Positions 7,839 through 10,346 of a stretch of 10,346 nucleotides of DNA are shown here, piece by piece. The stretch lies in contig JAADDT010000006.1 in assembly GCA_013153765.1 (NCBI GenBank), positions 1-10,346 of the forward strand, given 5' to 3'. Positions within the stretch are counted from its first letter, which is position 1, and each line of letters opens with the position of its first letter. This DNA is from Aquificota bacterium (lineage in GTDB: Bacteria; Aquificota; Aquificia; Aquificales; Hydrogenothermaceae). The notes under the pieces are model-generated. The model made no database searches, was not told where the DNA came from, and worked only from the letters and a program-made list of their open reading frames with translations. The translations under genes and the position numbers were made by a program.

Positions 7839-8132
7839 TTAGATTACCGCTTCCAGCCAGTTATCACCCAAATCCTTGATGATGGTAAGTGATGGGTCGT
7901 AGTTCTCCTTCAGGTCTTCCAGTATTGCGTAAAGCTCCTCCACACAGTCGGGGGAGGTTAGAAAGTCCAGTATCCCTTCCTTCCCGCTTCTGGTACGGGG
8001 AAGGGCTATCCTGCCGTGTCCGTCAACAACCATAGAGATAAAGTTCAGCTTTTCAGGATTGACCTTTACAACCAGATTAACGCTTTTTCTGGGAGGATTT
8101 GAAAGCCTTTTTTCTACCTCTTCAGGTATCAT
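7839..8132 (-). CDS. Small conserved hypothetical protein, DUF4911-like
   Basis: The 97-residue cytoplasmic protein has no signal peptide or membrane segment. Its core (about residues 17-78) alternates short strands and helices: a strand SVNLVVKVNPEKL, a helix leading to VVDGHGRIALPRTR, a loop KEGILDFLTSPD, and a helix CVEELYAILEDLKE. This arrangement (VxVxPxxxxFI, then xxGxxxxRT, EGxLxFxxxP, ELxxxLxxL) resembles the small DUF4911 proteins of anaerobes and thermophiles. The match is from memory, and no function is known to me. It starts at ATG 8132 with AGGAAAGGG just upstream, which overlaps the stop of the preceding gene (nine-base gap). rel begins 52 bases after its stop, so it is probably co-transcribed with both. 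It may have some nucleic acid or ligand-binding role, but nothing in the sequence proves this. Confidence 0.75.
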   Translation of the reverse strand: MIPEEVEKRLSNPPRKSVNLVVKVNPEKLNFISMVVDGHGRIALPRTRSGKEGILDFLTSPDCVEELYAILEDLKENYDPSLTIIKDLGDNWLEAVI

Positions 8133-8141
8133 ATCCCTTTC

Positions 8142-9032
8142 CTATATTTTTCCTATTAAGTTTATCATATCCTCAAAATCCTTTTCGGTTATTGAAAAGG
8201 TGTCGTACTTTTTCAGGTTTTCGTTTATCTTTTTACGGAGTTTGTCCAGCAGACTTCTGTTTTCTTCAGAGGAAACGAAGTAAGCCTTGTTAGCACTCTG
8301 GAGGGCTACCTCCAAGTACTGGCGGGAAACTTCAGCTGAGATGTTGTAGGTAAACTTTGCTTTGTATATGTATTCCTTCGCCAGAACTACATAAAGGTTT
8401 TCCCTTGAGGATATTTTTATCAGGGGCGTAAGGGCAAGCTCCAAAGCCTGTTTTGACTTTGCGTACTCGCCGGCTTTCAGGTGGTCTTTTGCCGTTCCTA
8501 TAAGATACCTTGCTTCCGATATGGGATTGTCAAGGAGGGATATTTTTATTTTGTCCTTAAGTTTTTCCAGCCTTTCGGCAAGCGTTTTGTTGTCCCTCCT
8601 GTAGGCTATGCTCTGGAGCTGTGTTAATTCTTCCTTTATTTTGTAGTAGTGGTCAAGGGAGGCGGAAAGCTCCTCCACGTAAACCAGTAAAACCCTTATG
8701 TCCGTGCTGTAGTCCTCGTTTGGATAAAACTTTATCCTTTTTATCAACGCCTCAACAGTCCTTTTTATGGGATACGAGGGCAGGTATTGGTAAGCCTCGT
8801 TAAGAAAAAACATTGAAGCGTCAAGGTATGCAAAGGTCTCTTTTTTTATTATCCTTTTTTTCCTTAAGGAAGAGTAGGCATCAAGAACCAGATTAAGTGA
8901 GCGTAGTGTGTAGAGCCGTATGTTGTAAACCTGATTTTCCGTAAGACCTTCGTTAGGAAACTTTACCTGTCCGTAAACGGAAGGCACTGTAATGAAAACG
9001 GCTACCACCAGAGCAAACAGGATTTTCCACAT
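8142..9032 (-). CDS. Secreted alpha-helical protein, possible YfdX-type domain
   Basis: The 296-residue protein starts with a likely Sec signal peptide: MWK, a hydrophobic stretch ILFALVVAVFITV, then a VYG|Q site fitting signal peptidase I after residue 21. The mature part is almost wholly predicted helix, rich in Lys, Glu, Leu and Tyr, with no cysteine and no catalytic motif that I can see. The segment at about 170-260 has a repeated pattern of helices: PISEARYLIGTAKDHLKAG, then YAKSKQALELAL, then a second run of AKEYIYKAK and YLEVALQSANKA. This resembles the YfdX family of periplasmic stress-related proteins, but I cannot confirm it. The start at 9032 was chosen over the ATG at 9038 because AAGGAG (9041-9046) lies eight bases from the former and only two from the latter. 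It is first in a three-gene unit ending in rel. Confidence 0.8.
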   Translation of the reverse strand: MWKILFALVVAVFITVPSVYGQVKFPNEGLTENQVYNIRLYTLRSLNLVLDAYSSLRKKRIIKKETFAYLDASMFFLNEAYQYLPSYPIKRTVEALIKRIKFYPNEDYSTDIRVLLVYVEELSASLDHYYKIKEELTQLQSIAYRRDNKTLAERLEKLKDKIKISLLDNPISEARYLIGTAKDHLKAGEYAKSKQALELALTPLIKISSRENLYVVLAKEYIYKAKFTYNISAEVSRQYLEVALQSANKAYFVSSEENRSLLDKLRKKINENLKKYDTFSITEKDFEDMINLIGKI

Positions 9033-9040
9033 AAGCATTA

Positions 9041-9046
9041 CTCCTT
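9041..9046 (-). promoter_or_regulatory. Ribosome binding site deciding the start of the secreted protein
   Basis: On the - strand this is AAGGAG. Two ATGs follow in the same frame: 9038 at two bases spacing and 9032 at eight bases. Only the second is at a normal distance, so residue 1 is taken as the Met at 9032. Confidence 0.75.
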
Positions 9047-9061
9047 AAAAATCTGTTTAAG
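9044..9061. repeat. Inverted repeat CTTAAA-N6-TTTAAG at the - strand transcription start
   Basis: Two perfect six-base arms (9044-9049 and 9056-9061) flank six bases. The repeat sits between the - strand -10 element and the ribosome site and would straddle the expected start of transcription near 9056. An operator is therefore more likely than an RNA hairpin. One arm overlaps the AAGGAG ribosome site, so part of the match could be incidental. Confidence 0.45.
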
Positions 9062-9062
9062 T

Positions 9063-9071
9063 ATTATAACA
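9063..9071 (-). promoter_or_regulatory. Extended -10 promoter for the secreted protein-DUF4911-rel unit
   Basis: On the - strand this reads TGTTATAAT: a perfect TATAAT (9063-9068) with the TGn extension. No good -35 hexamer lies at 16-19 bases; TTCCAC at 9088-9093 is the nearest and is weak, as is usual for extended -10 promoters. The start of transcription would fall near 9056, giving a leader of about 24 bases before the ATG at 9032. Confidence 0.65.
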
Positions 9072-9112
9072 TCAAGCTTTCTCGGGAGTGGAACAAAAAA
9101 ATAAAACAGTGT

Positions 9113-9141
9113 TTGATTTTCCCTTTAAGTTTGTTTATAAT
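9113..9141 (+). promoter_or_regulatory. Sigma-70-type promoter of idh
   Basis: TTGATT (9113-9118) and TATAAT (9136-9141) are separated by 17 bases, the optimal spacing, with a consensus -10 and four of six -35 bases. Transcription would start near 9148 and give a leader of about 52 bases. This promoter and the - strand promoter diverge, with their -10 elements about 70 bases apart. Confidence 0.75.
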
Positions 9142-9152
9142 TTTTCCTTAAA
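9124..9152. repeat. TTTAAG-N17-CTTAAA bracketing the idh -10 element
   Basis: TTTAAG (9124-9129) lies in the spacer of the idh promoter and CTTAAA (9147-9152) lies at the predicted start of transcription. They are the same hexamers as in the inverted repeat at 9044-9061, here farther apart. CCTTAAATATTCTG (9146-9159) also resembles CCTTAAAAATCTG (9043-9055). A shared regulator site is possible but unproven. Confidence 0.35.
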
Positions 9153-9184
9153 TATTCTGGTCTAACTAAATAAAACAAAATTTT

Positions 9185-9192
9185 AAAGGAGG
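9185..9192 (+). promoter_or_regulatory. Strong ribosome binding site of idh
   Basis: AAAGGAGG, seven bases ahead of the ATG at 9200, is the best Shine-Dalgarno match in the window. It fits the other signs that idh is highly expressed. Confidence 0.85.
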
Positions 9193-9199
9193 AAGCCTA

Positions 9200-10346
9200 A
9201 TGGCTAAAGCTACCATCGTTTGGACGAAAATTGATGAAGCACCGGCTCTCGCCACTTACTCACTTCTGCCTATTATGAGGGCTTTTACAAAGGATGCGGA
9301 CATTGAGATTGAGCTTAGGGACATCTCACTTGCAGGGAGGATACTTGCACAGTTTCCGGACTTACTGCCTGAAGATAAAAGAGTTCCAGACGAGCTGGCT
9401 TATCTGGGGGAGCTTGTGTGGAAGCCGGAAGCAAACATTATGAAACTGCCTAACATTTCCGCTTCCGTTCCACAGCTGAAGGAAGCTATCAAAGAACTTC
9501 AGGAGCAGGGATACCCTCTGCCTGACTACCCTGAAAATCCACAGACGGAAGAGGAAAAACAGATTAAGGAAAGGTACGACAGGTGTGTAGGTTCTGTCGT
9601 TAACCCTGTTTTAAGGCAGGGGAACTCTGACAGGAGACTTGCAAAGGTCGTTAAGGAGTACGCAAAGAAACATCCGCACAAGCTAAAGGAAGTATCACCT
9701 CACTCAAAATCTCACGTTGCACATATGAAGGAAGGGGACTTTTACCAGCACGAAAAGTCCGTAATTATGGACAAGGACACGAAGATAAAGTACGTTTTCG
9801 TTGACAAGGAAGGGAACGAAACTGTCCTGAAGGAAGTTGAGGTAGGAAAAGGGGACGTGGTTGACGCCACTTACATGAACAGGAAGAAGCTGAGAAAGTA
9901 CTTTGCCGAGGTTATAGAAAGGGCGAAAGAGGACGACATACTGTTCTCTCTCCACGTTAAGGCAACAATGATGAGAGTTTCTGACCCTGTTATTTTCGGG
10001 GACGCAATAAGAGTTTATTACGAAAAGCTGTTTGAAAGACACGGGGACATTCTGGAAAAGCTGGGCTGGAAACCGGAATTCGGTATGCAGGAGCTTGAAA
10101 ACAGGCTGGAGCAACTGCCTGAGGAGGAAAGGGAAGCGGTTAAGAAAACCATTGAGGAGATATACAAGGAAAGACCAAGAATGTACATGGTTGACAGTGA
10201 TAAGGGCATTACAAACCTCCACATGCCTAACGACGTTATCATTGACGCTTCCGTCCCTGCCGTGATCAAAAACGGTCTGCAGGGCTGGGGACCTGAAGGT
10301 GAGACGGACGACACTGTCCTGTGCATACCTGACAGGTCTTACGCAA
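9200..10346 (+). CDS. idh: NADP-dependent isocitrate dehydrogenase, monomeric type (3' partial)
   Basis: This enzyme interconverts isocitrate and 2-oxoglutarate plus CO2 with NADP(H) (EC 1.1.1.42); in a reductive TCA autotroph it would mainly carboxylate 2-oxoglutarate. The visible 382 residues are about half of the roughly 740 usual for the monomeric family, which is unrelated in length and layout to the 330-420-residue dimeric enzymes. The sequence is nearly collinear with the Azotobacter-type enzyme. Expected substrate residues appear as Asn85 and Ser87 (LPNISAS), Ser132, Arg139 and Arg145 (GSVVNPVLRQGNSDRR), a catalytic Lys at 254 (LHVKATMMRV), and a metal-binding Asp at 349 (DVIIDASVPA). 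The frame stays open to the window edge. Of its 25 Ile codons only seven are ATA, against 25 of 36 in ftsZ. It has its own promoter and is divergent from the rel unit. Confidence 0.97.
   Translation, partial: MAKATIVWTKIDEAPALATYSLLPIMRAFTKDADIEIELRDISLAGRILAQFPDLLPEDKRVPDELAYLGELVWKPEANIMKLPNISASVPQLKEAIKELQEQGYPLPDYPENPQTEEEKQIKERYDRCVGSVVNPVLRQGNSDRRLAKVVKEYAKKHPHKLKEVSPHSKSHVAHMKEGDFYQHEKSVIMDKDTKIKYVFVDKEGNETVLKEVEVGKGDVVDATYMNRKKLRKYFAEVIERAKEDDILFSLHVKATMMRVSDPVIFGDAIRVYYEKLFERHGDILEKLGWKPEFGMQELENRLEQLPEEEREAVKKTIEEIYKERPRMYMVDSDKGITNLHMPNDVIIDASVPAVIKNGLQGWGPEGETDDTVLCIPDRSYA

Noticed and set aside
9039..9199. Riboswitch or small RNA in the only intergenic region
   Set aside because: The region is AT-rich, both leaders are short (about 24 and 52 bases), and no stable GC stems or known riboswitch cores are seen.
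9704..10222. 172-residue open frame on the - strand
   Set aside because: It lies wholly antisense to idh, whose protein matches the monomeric IDH family throughout; no family features or ribosome site are seen in the antisense frame.
1..10346. CRISPR arrays, transposases, tRNA, phage or defence genes
   Set aside because: No regularly spaced repeats, terminal inverted repeats, tRNA-like folds or such protein motifs were found; the window is filled by housekeeping genes.

Overview
The window (10,346 bases) looks like chromosomal housekeeping DNA from a thermophilic bacterium, most likely of the phylum Aquificota. This rests on indirect signs: proteins rich in Lys, Glu and Ile, Arg written almost always as AGG and Ile mostly as ATA, dense gene packing with 1-52 base gaps or short overlaps, and a monomeric-type NADP isocitrate dehydrogenase of the kind found in bacteria that run the reductive TCA cycle. 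GC content, sampled on a few lines, is in the mid-40s percent. The genus cannot be fixed from the sequence alone; a Thermovibrio/Desulfurobacterium-like organism is a guess.

Positions 1-5632 (+ strand) form one uninterrupted gene train: murB (5' end cut off by the window), ddl, ftsQ, ftsA, ftsZ, pgsA, plsY. The first five are the distal part of a division/cell-wall (dcw) cluster. They make and ligate peptidoglycan precursors (MurB, Ddl) and build the divisome (FtsQ, FtsA, FtsZ). pgsA and plsY, two phospholipid synthesis genes, follow directly; pgsA overlaps the ftsZ stop codon. Peptidoglycan precursor supply, Z-ring assembly and membrane lipid synthesis therefore appear to be transcribed together. 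No internal promoter or terminator is evident.

Positions 5633-9032 (- strand) hold a three-gene unit read toward the dcw train: a secreted helical protein with a possible YfdX-type domain, a small protein resembling DUF4911, and a full-length bifunctional (p)ppGpp synthetase/hydrolase (rel/spoT). Its last gene meets plsY head-on with abutting stop codons (TAGCTA) and no room for a conventional terminator.

Positions 9033-9199 are the only real intergenic region. It carries two divergent promoters (extended -10 TGTTATAAT on the - strand; TTGATT-17-TATAAT on the + strand) and four copies of the hexamer CTTAAA/TTTAAG around them, which may be an operator. From 9200 to the window end is the N-terminal half of idh, whose Ile codon choice differs sharply from that of the division genes.

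No mobile element, CRISPR array, tRNA, rRNA or clearly novel system was found. The least explained parts are the two uncharacterised genes ahead of rel and the divergent control region.
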